NCBI RefSeq assembly: GCF_900107685.1
Contig: NZ_FNRQ01000013.1
Location: 20,945 to 84,944 of the forward strand
Length of the DNA stretch: 64,000 bases
From: Paraburkholderia sartisoli
Lineage (GTDB): Bacteria; Pseudomonadota; Gammaproteobacteria; Burkholderiales; Burkholderiaceae
Direction of reading: 5' to 3'
The notes under the pieces are model-generated. The model searched no databases. It was not told the DNA's origin and was given only the letters and a program-made list of their open reading frames with translations. Shown here in pieces: positions 35,767-44,505 of this stretch; the stretch's first letter is position 1; each line of letters begins with the position of its first letter. Position numbers and translations under genes: made by a program.

Positions 35767-36306
35767 ATGAGTCGTTATTTTGGCGAGATTCGCCAGGCGG
35801 GCTATGTCGTGCGCGATATCGAAGCGGCGATGGATCACTGGAGCCGCGTGCTGGGCGTCGGCCCCTGGTTCTACAACGAGCGCGTGCCCATCGAAGACTA
35901 TGTGTATCGCGGAAAATCCTATGACGTCCATAACTCGGTCGCACTCGCCAATTCCGGGAGCCTCCAGGTTGAACTCATCCAGACGCGCAACGACGCCCCG
36001 TCCATGTATCGCGATTTCCTGGCCGCCGGCCATACCGGCTTGCAGCACAACGCTTACTGGACGACGCATTTCGATGCCGATCTCGAACGCCTGGAACGCC
36101 AGGGCTTCAAGGTCGCGATGAGCGGCAAGGTAGGCGAGAACGGACGCTTCGTGTACTTCGATACGGAAAGCCATCCGGGAACGGTGATCGAATTGTCGGA
36201 GATCGCCGGACCGAAGGGCCGGCTCTTCGAGCTGATTCATGCAGCGTCGCTCGACTGGGACGGACGCGATGCCGTGCGGCCGTTTCCTGAATTGAGCCGG
36301 CTATGA
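35767..36306 (+). CDS. VOC-superfamily (glyoxalase-fold) protein
   Basis: A 179-residue protein of the vicinal-oxygen-chelate fold, the type found in glyoxalases, extradiol dioxygenases and epimerases. It starts with the beta strand and helix of the fold (QAGYVVRDIEAAMDHWSRVL) and carries possible metal ligands His88-region (HTGLQHNAYW) and a C-terminal Glu (GTVIELSE). It overlaps the RuBisCO-like gene by four bases and follows the TRAP genes by 25 bases, so it belongs to the pathway. Its reaction is unknown; isomerisation or epimerisation of a keto-acid is one idea. Confidence 0.85.
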   Translation: MSRYFGEIRQAGYVVRDIEAAMDHWSRVLGVGPWFYNERVPIEDYVYRGKSYDVHNSVALANSGSLQVELIQTRNDAPSMYRDFLAAGHTGLQHNAYWTTHFDADLERLERQGFKVAMSGKVGENGRFVYFDTESHPGTVIELSEIAGPKGRLFELIHAASLDWDGRDAVRPFPELSRL

Positions 36307-37589
36307 ACGCAGCGCGCGGAGAGGATGGATTGATCGAGGCCGACTACCTGATCGAGACGCCGCTTGATCCTGCGCGCGTCGGCGACATCATGGCGGGCGA
36401 GCAATCGAGCGGCACTTTCGTGCGTGTGGCCAATGAAACCGATGCACTGCGCGCCCGCAGTCGTGCCGACGTCGTGCGCGTGGTCGAACTCGAACCGGCG
36501 CACCAGCCGGGCTTGCCGAGCGCCATGCTGGCCCGCAAGGGCGTGACGGGACCATGGCGCCGGGCGCGGATCACGCTCGCTTTTCCCGTGGCGAACATAG
36601 GCGCCAATCTGCCGACGCTGGCCGCGACCGTCGCGGGCAATCTATACGACCTCGGCGAAGTCACGGGCATGCGGTTGCTGGCAGTCCGGCTTCCCGCCCC
36701 GTACCGGAAGCGCTTTGACCTGCCGGCTCAGGGCATTGCCGGCACGCGGGCGTTGACGGGTGTGGCAAGCGGCGCGCTGATCGGAACCATCATCAAGCCC
36801 AACGTCGGCATGAGCGCGGACGAAACGGCGGCTCTGGTCAAAAGCCTGTGCGAAGCGGGTGTCGACTTTATCAAGGATGACGAAGTTTGCGCGAACCCGG
36901 ACCATGCGCCACTGGATGAGCGGGTCCGGGCGGTGATGAAGGAAGTGCGTGCGTATCGTGACCGCACCGGCCGCAACGTCATGGTCGCATTCAACATTAC
37001 CGACGATCTCGATGCGATGCGCCGCCACGCCGATCTGGTCGAACGCGAAGGCGGCGGTTGTGTGATGGCGAGCATCAACTGGTGCGGATTCTCGGCTATC
37101 CAGTCGTTGCGGCGCGATACCCCGCTCGTGTTGCATGCGCATAGAAACGGGTTCGGCATGATGTCGCGCGATCCATCGCTCGGCATGTCATTCCAGGCTT
37201 ATCAAACCTTGTGGCGGCTTGCGGGCGTCGACCATATGCACGTTCATGGCCTGAGCGGAAAATTCGCGCAGGCCGATCGCGAAGTCATCGACTCGGCCAG
37301 AGACTGCGCGACACCGCTCGCCGAAGGTATCGACGATGCCGTGTTGCCCGCGTTTTCATCGGGACAATGGGCCGGAACCGTACCCGCCACGTTCGACGCA
37401 ATCGGTTCAGATGACCTCCTGTTCATGTCAGGCGGAGGCATTCTCGCGCATCCGGACGGTCCCGCCGCGGGTGTCCTGAGCGTGCGTCAGGCGTGGTCGG
37501 CGGTGCGGGACGGTGTGTCGCTCGAACGCTTTTCACGCGGCGCGCCCGAGTTGCGGAGAGCGCTCGAATTCTTCGGTGCGCGTGTATGA
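36303..37589 (+). CDS. RuBisCO-like protein (form IV; oiaX/oiaT-like candidate)
   Basis: A RuBisCO-large-subunit homologue of 428 residues. Most catalytic places are kept: Lys165 (TIIKPNVG), the carbamylation Lys191 with Asp193 and Glu194 (FIKDDE), His280 region (LHAHRNGFG), loop-6 Lys320 (HGLSGKF), and phosphate-binding stretches SSGQWAGT and GGGILAHPDG. There is no small subunit. Relatives paired with DUF1537 kinases act in apiose breakdown as 3-oxo-isoapionate-4-phosphate decarboxylase or transcarboxylase/hydrolase. It overlaps the VOC gene by four bases and the kinase gene by four. Bona fide CO2 fixation is unlikely; substrate assignment is inference. Confidence 0.9.
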   Translation: MNAARGEDGLIEADYLIETPLDPARVGDIMAGEQSSGTFVRVANETDALRARSRADVVRVVELEPAHQPGLPSAMLARKGVTGPWRRARITLAFPVANIGANLPTLAATVAGNLYDLGEVTGMRLLAVRLPAPYRKRFDLPAQGIAGTRALTGVASGALIGTIIKPNVGMSADETAALVKSLCEAGVDFIKDDEVCANPDHAPLDERVRAVMKEVRAYRDRTGRNVMVAFNITDDLDAMRRHADLVEREGGGCVMASINWCGFSAIQSLRRDTPLVLHAHRNGFGMMSRDPSLGMSFQAYQTLWRLAGVDHMHVHGLSGKFAQADREVIDSARDCATPLAEGIDDAVLPAFSSGQWAGTVPATFDAIGSDDLLFMSGGGILAHPDGPAAGVLSVRQAWSAVRDGVSLERFSRGAPELRRALEFFGARV

Positions 37590-38917
37590 GTAGCGGTCCG
37601 GCTTACGGCTTTTATGGCGACGACTTCACCGGCGCGACGGATACGCTCGCCCATCTCGCGCGCGCGGGCTTCAGGACGATGCTGTTTTTTCAGCCACCGA
37701 CCGATGCCCAACTCGATGCCGCCGGCCCGCTCGACGCGATCGGCGTAGCCAGTGCCGCGCGCGCGATGGCGCCGCTGGCGATGAAAGCGGCGCTGCTGCC
37801 GGCAGGTGCCCGCTTCGCGGAACTGGGCGTACGCATCCTGCATTACAAGGTCTGCTCCACGTTCGATAGCAGCCCGGAGCTTGGCAGCATCGGTGCAGCC
37901 GTGTCGACGCTGCGGGGTTTCTTCCCGAATCCGCTTGTGCCTGTTATCGGTGGGCAGCCCGGACTGCAGCGCTATTGCGCATTCGGCAACCTGTTCGCCG
38001 CGGGTTCGTCGACGGCGGGTGGAGAAGCGCCACCCGTCTTTCGAATCGATCGCCATCCGACGATGAGCCGTCATCCCGCGACGCCCATGCAGGAGGCGGA
38101 CCTGCGCCTTCATCTGCAGGATCAGGGGTTGCCCGACATGGGCCTGATTGACTGGCGCCATTACATTTCGGCGCCCGGCCATCTCGACGCGCAGGTGAAC
38201 GGGCGCATCGAATCGTCTTGTCCGGCCGTGCTCTTCGACGTTCTGGAAGACGCACATCTCGCGCCGATCGGCCGCTTGCTGGCTCAACGATCGACGGCCG
38301 TTCCCCTGCTCGCGGTGGGTCCGAGCAGCGTGGCGCAGGCGTGGGCCATGGCGACTCGTCCCGCAGATAGCAGCACGTACGTTGCGTCGCCGGTAGACGC
38401 AAGCCAAGGCCCGCGTCCGGTCGGTCCGGTGTTTGTGTTTGCAGGGAGTCTTTCGCCCGCGACGAACAGGCAGATCGACGCCGCCCATTCGTATTCCAGG
38501 GTTGAGATCGATCCAGCCCAGGTGGACACCGGTTCACTCGAACGGTATCTCGATGACATCGTGACGCTGTTGCGAAGCGGAAAAAACGTTCTGACGTTTA
38601 CCAGCCGGACGTTCGATCAGGCTTCGGCCCGCCGCGACGACACGACTCGCGCGTGCGCGGCACTGGTGCGGCGCGTTGTGACGGCGATGAGGCCACGGCG
38701 AATCTGCATCGCGGGAGGCGACACTTCCAGCTTTGCGGTCCAGGCGCTCGGCGGATGGGGTTTGTCTTACGTCGGCGCGATCTCGGAAGGCGTGGCGATG
38801 TGCCGGCTACATGCCGACGTCGAGGAACTGGATGGAATGGAGATCGTGCTCAAGGGCGGGCAGATGGGTGGAGGCGATTTTTTCGAGCGTCTTCTTGACG
38901 AAGGCACCGCCGTCTAA
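37586..38917 (+). CDS. DUF1537/four-carbon acid sugar kinase family protein (OiaK-like candidate)
   Basis: A sugar-acid kinase of 443 residues. The N-terminal substrate domain starts FYGDDFTGATDTL (Asp12/Asp13), and the C-terminal nucleotide domain has AGGDTSSFAVQALG and LKGGQMGG. Family members phosphorylate threonate, erythronate, 3-oxo-tetronate or 3-oxo-isoapionate. Its ATG overlaps the stop of the RuBisCO-like gene (ATGA), so the kinase and the RuBisCO-like enzyme are made together. The likely order is phosphorylation, then action of the RuBisCO-like protein on the phosphate ester. Confidence 0.88.
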   Translation: MSSGPAYGFYGDDFTGATDTLAHLARAGFRTMLFFQPPTDAQLDAAGPLDAIGVASAARAMAPLAMKAALLPAGARFAELGVRILHYKVCSTFDSSPELGSIGAAVSTLRGFFPNPLVPVIGGQPGLQRYCAFGNLFAAGSSTAGGEAPPVFRIDRHPTMSRHPATPMQEADLRLHLQDQGLPDMGLIDWRHYISAPGHLDAQVNGRIESSCPAVLFDVLEDAHLAPIGRLLAQRSTAVPLLAVGPSSVAQAWAMATRPADSSTYVASPVDASQGPRPVGPVFVFAGSLSPATNRQIDAAHSYSRVEIDPAQVDTGSLERYLDDIVTLLRSGKNVLTFTSRTFDQASARRDDTTRACAALVRRVVTAMRPRRICIAGGDTSSFAVQALGGWGLSYVGAISEGVAMCRLHADVEELDGMEIVLKGGQMGGGDFFERLLDEGTAV

Positions 38918-38940
38918 CCACAAAAAGCCCCCCACAATCC

Positions 38941-38982
38941 GTACCGGGCACCATATCTCAATTTGTACCGGTACTGTACCGG
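38941..38982. promoter_or_regulatory. GTACCGG repeats upstream of the lysE-type gene
   Basis: GTACCGG occurs at 38941-38947, 38965-38971 and 38976-38982. The last two are 11 bp apart, and the middle copy is part of the palindrome GTACCGGTAC. Direct repeats of this kind are typical of MocR/GntR binding, and a MocR gene lies just beyond the LysE gene. Confidence 0.5.
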
Positions 38983-39036
38983 CTCCCTTCGATAGACTGC
39001 ATCACTCATCCCCCGTCACCGAATCCGGAGCCCGTC

Positions 39037-39660
39037 ATGCCACTCGACTCCCTGCTGACGCTCAGCGCGCTGCCCGCCGGCATCCTGTTCGCGCTCGTCA
39101 CCAGCATCACGCCGGGCCCGAACAACACGATGCTGCTCGCGTCCGGCGTCAACTTCGGCTTTCGCCGCACGGTGCCGCACATACTCGGCATCGCCGCGGG
39201 CGTCGCGCTGCTGATGCTTTCCGTCGGCTTCGGCCTTGGCGAAGCGTTTCGCCGTTTTCCGATGCTCTACACCACGCTCGAAGTGGCGAGCGTCGCGTAC
39301 CTGCTGTATCTCGCGTGGAAGATCGGCACGTCCGGTGAAATCCAGACGCGCAAGGGCGAGCGCAGGCCGATGCGCTTTCACGAAGCCATCGCGTTCCAGT
39401 GGATCAATCCCAAAGCGTGGATGATGGTGCTGACGGCCGCGACCACGATTCATCTGAGCGCCGATTTCGGCTTCAACGCGATGCTGATGGCGATATTGTT
39501 CTACGTGACCGGATTGCCCTGCATCTGCCTGTGGGCCGCATTCGGCACCAGCCTGCGGCGCGTTCTGTCGAATCCGCGCTGGCTGCGCGCGTTCAACATC
39601 GTGATGGCCTCGCTGCTGGTGCTGTCGATGTATCCGGTCGCGCTGCATCTGCTCGGCTAA
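39037..39660 (+). CDS. LysE/RhtB-family amino-acid exporter
   Basis: An inner-membrane exporter of 207 residues with six helices. The opening SITPGPNNTMLLASGVNFG is the family signature. Such proteins export basic amino acids, homoserine or related compounds. It follows GTACCGG repeats and converges on a MocR regulator (27-bp gap) that may control it. ATG at 39037 has GGAG nine bases upstream. Confidence 0.9.
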   Translation: MPLDSLLTLSALPAGILFALVTSITPGPNNTMLLASGVNFGFRRTVPHILGIAAGVALLMLSVGFGLGEAFRRFPMLYTTLEVASVAYLLYLAWKIGTSGEIQTRKGERRPMRFHEAIAFQWINPKAWMMVLTAATTIHLSADFGFNAMLMAILFYVTGLPCICLWAAFGTSLRRVLSNPRWLRAFNIVMASLLVLSMYPVALHLLG

Positions 39661-39687
39661 AACGCCCGGGCTACCGCGGCGCTCACG

Positions 39688-41100
39688 CTAGCGGATGCCG
39701 GCGATAAACCGCCACAACGCGTCGTCGGTCGAATAGGGTACGTTGAAGCGGAACCACGCGGTAGGCGCGTCGTCGGGGCGGAAATACGAACCCGGCGCGA
39801 GCCAGATGCCGTCGCGCAGCGCGGCGGTCGCGATTTCGGCGGCACGCGCCGGCTCGACCGGCAGTCTGGCCCACAGGAAAAGACCCGCACGCGGCCGGTG
39901 AAACAGTTCGAGGCCGGCCGCGTCGATGCGTTCCTCGACCTGCACGTGTGCCGCTTTCAACCGTTCGTTGACCGTCTCGACGTGCCGCGCGTGACGCCCC
40001 TCGAGCAACACCTTGTCGACGATCCGCTCGATCGGTTCCGACGACGTCAACCCCACCGCCATCTTCGTGCGCGCCAGTTCGCGCAGCACGTCACGCTCCG
40101 CGACGACATAGCCGCAGCGCAGCCCCGGCGTCACCGTCTTCGAAAAACCGCTCACGTACAGCACGCGCTGCAGTCCTTCCATCGCGGCCAGCAGCGGCGC
40201 GCTGGCGGGCGCCAGCTCGCGGCTGACGTCGTCTTCGATCACCCACATGCGCTGCCGCTCGGCGATCTGCAACAACCGGAACGCCGACGCCATGCCGAGC
40301 GTCGTGCCGGTCGGGTTTTGCAGCGTCGTGTTCACGAACATCGCCTTCGGCCGATGGGCGGCGACGAGCCGTTCGAGTGCGTCGGCATCGAGGCCGGCCG
40401 GCGTGCGCGGCACGCCCTGCACGTTGAGCCCGGCCAGCTTGAGGATCTGCAGCAGGTTGCAGTAGCCGGGGTCTTCGACCAGCACGGTATCGCCCGGACG
40501 CAACAACGTGCGCACGATCAGGTCGAGCGCCTGCGTGGCGCCCTGCGTGAGCAGCACGTTCGACACGTCGACGGGCAGACCGCGCCGGTCGAGCTGTTCG
40601 GCGATGCGCTCGCGCAGCGGCGCGAACCCGTACGGATGACCGTAGTCGGCGAGACGCCCGGGCGGCACGCGGCTCGTCGCACGCAGCGCGTGCTGCAGCC
40701 CCGCGCCGTTGACCCACTCGTTCGGCAGCCAGCCGCAGCCGGCCTTGATCGGCACCGAGTGATCCGCGTACACGTCCGAGAGCAGCCACGTCGCGGTCAG
40801 GCTGGGCGGCTGCCAGTCGTTCGCGCTCGCGTTCACTCGGGCCGGCGGTGCGTCGAGCGTCGCGACCCGGTAGCCGGAACCGCGCCGCGCCACCACGAGG
40901 CCCATCGAAACAAGACGGTTGTAGGCCTCCGTGACGGTGAACGTGCTGAGACGCTGCGTCTGCGCCAGCTGCCGCACCGAGGGCAAGAGCGCGCCGGCGC
41001 GCAGCGACTGCGATTCGATCGCCGCCGCAAAGCCTTGCACGACCTGCTCGACCAGCGTCGATGTACCACGGCGGTCGCGTTCCAGTTGAAGTTCGATCAT
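39688..41100 (-). CDS. MocR-type PLP-binding transcription regulator
   Basis: A 470-residue GntR-aminotransferase fusion regulator. The N-terminal winged helix (LLPSVRQLAQTQRLSTFTVTEAYNRL) is followed by an aminotransferase-like domain with the PLP Lys in YVSGFSKTVTPGLRCGYV and an EDDVSRELA block. It is divergent from the class III aminotransferase gene with a 157-bp gap, the arrangement seen for GabR/TauR-type activators, and converges on the LysE gene. ATG at 41100 begins the family-typical MIELQLERD. Confidence 0.9.
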   Translation of the reverse strand: MIELQLERDRRGTSTLVEQVVQGFAAAIESQSLRAGALLPSVRQLAQTQRLSTFTVTEAYNRLVSMGLVVARRGSGYRVATLDAPPARVNASANDWQPPSLTATWLLSDVYADHSVPIKAGCGWLPNEWVNGAGLQHALRATSRVPPGRLADYGHPYGFAPLRERIAEQLDRRGLPVDVSNVLLTQGATQALDLIVRTLLRPGDTVLVEDPGYCNLLQILKLAGLNVQGVPRTPAGLDADALERLVAAHRPKAMFVNTTLQNPTGTTLGMASAFRLLQIAERQRMWVIEDDVSRELAPASAPLLAAMEGLQRVLYVSGFSKTVTPGLRCGYVVAERDVLRELARTKMAVGLTSSEPIERIVDKVLLEGRHARHVETVNERLKAAHVQVEERIDAAGLELFHRPRAGLFLWARLPVEPARAAEIATAALRDGIWLAPGSYFRPDDAPTAWFRFNVPYSTDDALWRFIAGIR

Positions 41101-41257
41101 GACGAAGAAGAGCAGTGAGCCAGGGGAGACCACGCGTGCACCACTACAGTCGAAGCGGATTCACCAGCACAGTTACCAGCGCAGATGAGCCAACTGTCTA
41201 TGCCGCCATTAGACCGCGAGCGCTACAGTTTCGCTACCACTTCGAGGAGAAAAACCC
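41101..41257. promoter_or_regulatory. Divergent control region, MocR and aminotransferase
   Basis: 157 bases between divergent starts. CTACAGT is present at 41144-41150 and 41223-41229, with related ACAGT/ACTGT elements between them. These are candidate MocR direct-repeat contacts. GAGGAG precedes the aminotransferase ATG. Confidence 0.4.
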
Positions 41258-42586
41258 ATGACTTCGCGCCCCGTCATCGACGACCTGTCGTCTTTCTGGA
41301 TGCCCTTCACCGCCAATCGCCAGTTCAAGGCCGCGCCGCGCCTGCTGGAATCGGCCAAGGGGATGTACTACCGCACGACGGACGGTCGCGAGGTGCTGGA
41401 CGGCTGCGCGGGCCTCTGGTGCGTGAACGCCGGCCACAGCCGCGACGAAATCGTCGCCGCGATCACGAAACAGCTCTCGACGCTCGACTTCGCGCCAACG
41501 TTCCAGATGGGCCATCCGGTCGCGTTCGAAGCGGCATCGAAAGTGGCCGAACTGATGCCGGAAGGTCTCGACCGCATTTTCTTCACGAATTCGGGTTCGG
41601 AATCCGTCGATACCGCGCTGAAAATCGCGCTCGCGTATCACCGCGCACGCGGCGAAGGCCAGCGCACGCGCCTGATCGGTCGCGAACGCGGCTATCACGG
41701 CGTGGGCTTCGGCGGCATCTCGGTGGGCGGCATTTCGCCGAACCGCAAGACGTTTTCGGGCGCGCTGCTGCCCGCGGTCGATCATCTGCCGCACACGCAC
41801 AGTCTCGAACACAACGCGTTTTCGAAGGGACAACCGGCGTGGGGCGCGCATCTTGCCGACGACCTGGAACGGATCGTGACGCTGCATGACGCCTCGACGA
41901 TCGCCGCTGTGATCGTCGAGCCGGTCGCGGGTTCGACCGGCGTGCTGATTCCGCCGCAAGGCTATCTGCAGAAACTGCGCGACATCTGCACGAAGCACGG
42001 CATCCTGCTGATCTTCGACGAAGTGATCACCGGTTTCGGCCGTCTCGGCAAGGCCACCGCAAGCGAATACTTTGGCGTGACACCCGATCTGCTGACGATG
42101 GCCAAGGCGATCAACAACGCCGCGATCCCGATGGGCGCGGTCGCGGCAAGCCGCACGGTGCATGACACGATCGTCAACAACGGTGCGCCCGGTGGAATCG
42201 AACTCGCGCACGGCTACACGTATTCGGCGCACCCGGCCGCGACTGCCGCAGCCATCGCGACGCTCGACCTGTATCGCCGCGAAAACCTGTTCGAACGCGC
42301 GGCATCGATGGCGCCGAAGTTCGAAAGCGCCGTGCATGCGCTGCGCGATGCGAAGCACGTGAAGGACATCCGCAATCTCGGCATGGTCGCCGGCATCGAG
42401 CTCGACACGCGCGAAGGCGCGCCGGGCGCGCGCGCCTATGAGGCGTTCGTCAAATGCTTCGAAGCGGGCGTGCTGATCCGCTTTACGGGCGATATCCTCG
42501 CGTTCTCGCCGCCGCTCATCATCGAGGAAGCGCAGATCGACCGCATTTTCAGCACGGTTCGCGAGGTGCTGGCGACTGTCCAGTAA
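41258..42586 (+). CDS. Class III aminotransferase (omega-amino acid:pyruvate type)
   Basis: A PLP enzyme of 442 residues that moves an amino group from an omega-amino acid (for example beta-alanine) or amine to pyruvate. Asp254 in LLIFDEVITGFGR contacts the PLP ring nitrogen; Lys283 in LLTMAKAINNAAIPMGA is the Schiff-base residue. It starts FWMPFTANRQFK, typical of beta-alanine:pyruvate aminotransferases. A good GAGGAG ribosome site precedes the ATG. It is divergent from a MocR regulator and followed by a strong terminator, so it is a single-gene unit. Confidence 0.92.
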   Translation: MTSRPVIDDLSSFWMPFTANRQFKAAPRLLESAKGMYYRTTDGREVLDGCAGLWCVNAGHSRDEIVAAITKQLSTLDFAPTFQMGHPVAFEAASKVAELMPEGLDRIFFTNSGSESVDTALKIALAYHRARGEGQRTRLIGRERGYHGVGFGGISVGGISPNRKTFSGALLPAVDHLPHTHSLEHNAFSKGQPAWGAHLADDLERIVTLHDASTIAAVIVEPVAGSTGVLIPPQGYLQKLRDICTKHGILLIFDEVITGFGRLGKATASEYFGVTPDLLTMAKAINNAAIPMGAVAASRTVHDTIVNNGAPGGIELAHGYTYSAHPAATAAAIATLDLYRRENLFERAASMAPKFESAVHALRDAKHVKDIRNLGMVAGIELDTREGAPGARAYEAFVKCFEAGVLIRFTGDILAFSPPLIIEEAQIDRIFSTVREVLATVQ

Positions 42587-42627
42587 TGCATGACGTGTCG
42601 CGCGCCAAACGGCGCGTGACACGATGT

Positions 42628-42804
42628 CTAGTGATGCGCGCGAGCGGCCCTGGTTTGGGCCGCTTTTTTTGCGGCTGCTAAACGGCGCTTGCCCGCGGTG
42701 CTGTTCTGCGCCGTCTTTTTGCGGATTGCTTCAGTGGTCGAGCCCTTCTTTGGCGCCTTGAGCGCGACGCGCTCAACAAAGCATGCACTGCCCTGTCGCA
42801 GCGC
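42628..42804 (-). other. Lys/Ala-rich open frame without a start codon (possible remnant)
   Basis: On the minus strand, 58 codons run open from after a TAG to a TAG at 42628-42630, with no ATG or GTG. The translation is rich in Lys, Ala, Arg and Thr (APKKGSTTEAIRKKTAQNST, then KRRLAAAKKAAQTRAA), like the tail of a histone H1-like or HU-like protein. It overlaps the aminotransferase terminator. It may be the decayed end of a DNA-binding protein gene, or chance in a 312-base gap. Confidence 0.3.
42643..42670 (+). terminator. Terminator of the aminotransferase gene
   Basis: AGCGGCCC (42643-42650) and GGGCCGCT (42657-42664) form an 8-bp stem with a six-base loop, followed by a seven-base T run. 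Confidence 0.9.
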
Positions 42805-42898
42805 CTATTGTTAAAGGGAAGCTAAAGGGAAACCAGGGAAAAATGCTGGAAACAGGAAGAAAAGACGCTTCAGACCATCTCTAACGGGAGACGCAACC

Positions 42899-43150
42899 AT
42901 GAAACCACCATCCATACGTGCTGGCACACATATCGAAGGAGTCCACTGGATCGCCGAATACATCGAAACGGCCCACGAAATCCGCCTGTATCGCGAGGGC
43001 CAGGAAGTGGACGTACACAACGCACCGTCCGCGCTGTTTGGCGACGAAGAGAACGCCGGTTCGAAAAACGGCGCCGATCATCGCGCCGCCGAAGCGGCCG
43101 TTCTGGCCTATCTGCGCCACTTCGTCGCCGAGCACGACCACGAGGAATAG
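42899..43150 (+). CDS. Small acidic hypothetical protein
   Basis: An 83-residue product with no membrane helix. It starts after a GGGAG stretch eight bases before the ATG and ends with an acidic His-rich tail (HDHEE). The middle holds HIEGVHWIAEYIETAHEIRL. I do not recognise the family. The good ribosome site and balanced composition suggest a real gene. It converges on the ABC solute-binding gene. Confidence 0.65.
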   Translation: MKPPSIRAGTHIEGVHWIAEYIETAHEIRLYREGQEVDVHNAPSALFGDEENAGSKNGADHRAAEAAVLAYLRHFVAEHDHEE

Positions 43151-43210
43151 CGGGCATGACGCACAAGGCGTTCACCGCCTCCGCTTCATGCCATGCCGCG
43201 CTGACGCTCG

Positions 43211-44419
43211 CTATTGCGCGGGGCGCAGCTTCTTCACGTCCGCATCGGACGGTTGCACGCTTGCGCCGTCGATGTAGCGATACGACGTCATGATGCCCTT
43301 GCCGTCCTTCACACCCGTCACGCCGACATACGCGCCCATCGTCGACTGGTTGTCCTGCGCGCGGAACGTGATCGGCCCGAACGGCGTATCGACGCCTAAG
43401 CCCTTGAACGCCGCGGCCAGCCTGTCAGGATCGGTCGAGCCTGCTTTTTTCAACCCGTTGGCAATCGACATCAGCGCCGAATAACCCACCACCGATCCAA
43501 GCCGCGGATAGTCGTGATATTTCGCCTGATAGGCATCGACGAACTTCCGGTTGGCCGGCGTATCGATCGAATACCACGGGTAGCCGGTGACGATCCAGCC
43601 CGTCGGTGCCTCCGCGCCGAGCGGATCGAGATAGTCCGGCTCGCCGGTCAGGAGCGACACGACGCTGCGATCCTTGAAGAGACCACGCGTATTGCCCTCG
43701 CGCACGAACTTGCCGAGGTCCGCGCTGAACAGCACGTTGAAGATCGCATCGGGCTTCGCATCGGCGATCGCCTGCGTCACCGCGCCTGCATCGAGGTTGC
43801 CCAGCGGCGTGGCCTGTTCGGTGACGAACTCGACATCCGGTTGCGCGGCCTTCATCAGCTTCTTGAACGTGGCCACGGCCGACTGCCCGTATTCATAATT
43901 CGGATACACCAGCGCCCAGCGCTTTTTCTTCAGCTTCACGGCTTCCGGCACGAGCATCGCGACCTGCATATATGTCGAAGGACGCAGACGGTACGTGTAT
44001 TTGTTGCCGTCGGCCCAGACGATCTTGTCGGTCAACGGTTCGGCGGCCAGGAAGAAAATCTTGCGCTGCTTCGCGAAGTCGGTCAGCGCGAGACCGGTAT
44101 TCGACAGGAAACCGCCGAACAGCAGTTGCACCTGTTCACGCGCGATCAGCTCCTGTGCGACGCGAATCGTGTCGCCCGGGTTGCCGTTGTCGTCACGCGA
44201 GACGACTTCGAGTTGCTTTCCAAGCACGCCGCCCGATGCGTTGATCTGGTCGAGCGCGAGATTCCAGCCGTTCTTGTAGGGCCCAAGAAACGCGGGCTGC
44301 GCCTTGTAGCTGTTGATTTCGCCGATCTTGATGGTCTGCTGTGCGCTCGCGCCGATTGCGGCCAGCGAGAGCGTCAACGAAACCGTCATGCGTGTGATCC
44401 ATCCTGCGCGCGTGGTCAT
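43211..44419 (-). CDS. Branched-chain amino acid-type ABC solute-binding protein (LivK family)
   Basis: A periplasmic receptor of 402 residues. A signal peptide (with TVSLTLSLAAIGASA) is followed by QQTIKIGEINSYKAQPAFLG, the type I binding fold of LivJ/LivK-like proteins. Many such proteins in soil beta-proteobacteria bind aromatic acids or amides instead of Leu/Ile/Val. It is the last gene of its transporter operon, 86 bases after the second ATPase gene. ATG at 44419; an earlier start would disrupt the signal peptide. Confidence 0.9.
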   Translation of the reverse strand: MTTRAGWITRMTVSLTLSLAAIGASAQQTIKIGEINSYKAQPAFLGPYKNGWNLALDQINASGGVLGKQLEVVSRDDNGNPGDTIRVAQELIAREQVQLLFGGFLSNTGLALTDFAKQRKIFFLAAEPLTDKIVWADGNKYTYRLRPSTYMQVAMLVPEAVKLKKKRWALVYPNYEYGQSAVATFKKLMKAAQPDVEFVTEQATPLGNLDAGAVTQAIADAKPDAIFNVLFSADLGKFVREGNTRGLFKDRSVVSLLTGEPDYLDPLGAEAPTGWIVTGYPWYSIDTPANRKFVDAYQAKYHDYPRLGSVVGYSALMSIANGLKKAGSTDPDRLAAAFKGLGVDTPFGPITFRAQDNQSTMGAYVGVTGVKDGKGIMTSYRYIDGASVQPSDADVKKLRPAQ

Positions 44420-44505
44420 TACCTTTTTCTCCGTTATCGAGGAATTGCTGGAATGCTGCGAATTCAGGTGTTGCTTGCAGATGCGAAACGCGCGCTCAAT
44501 AGCAG

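Noticed and set aside
36303..37589. A CO2-fixing RuBisCO
   Set aside because: No small subunit, no phosphoribulokinase, and the context is a kinase/TRAP catabolic operon.
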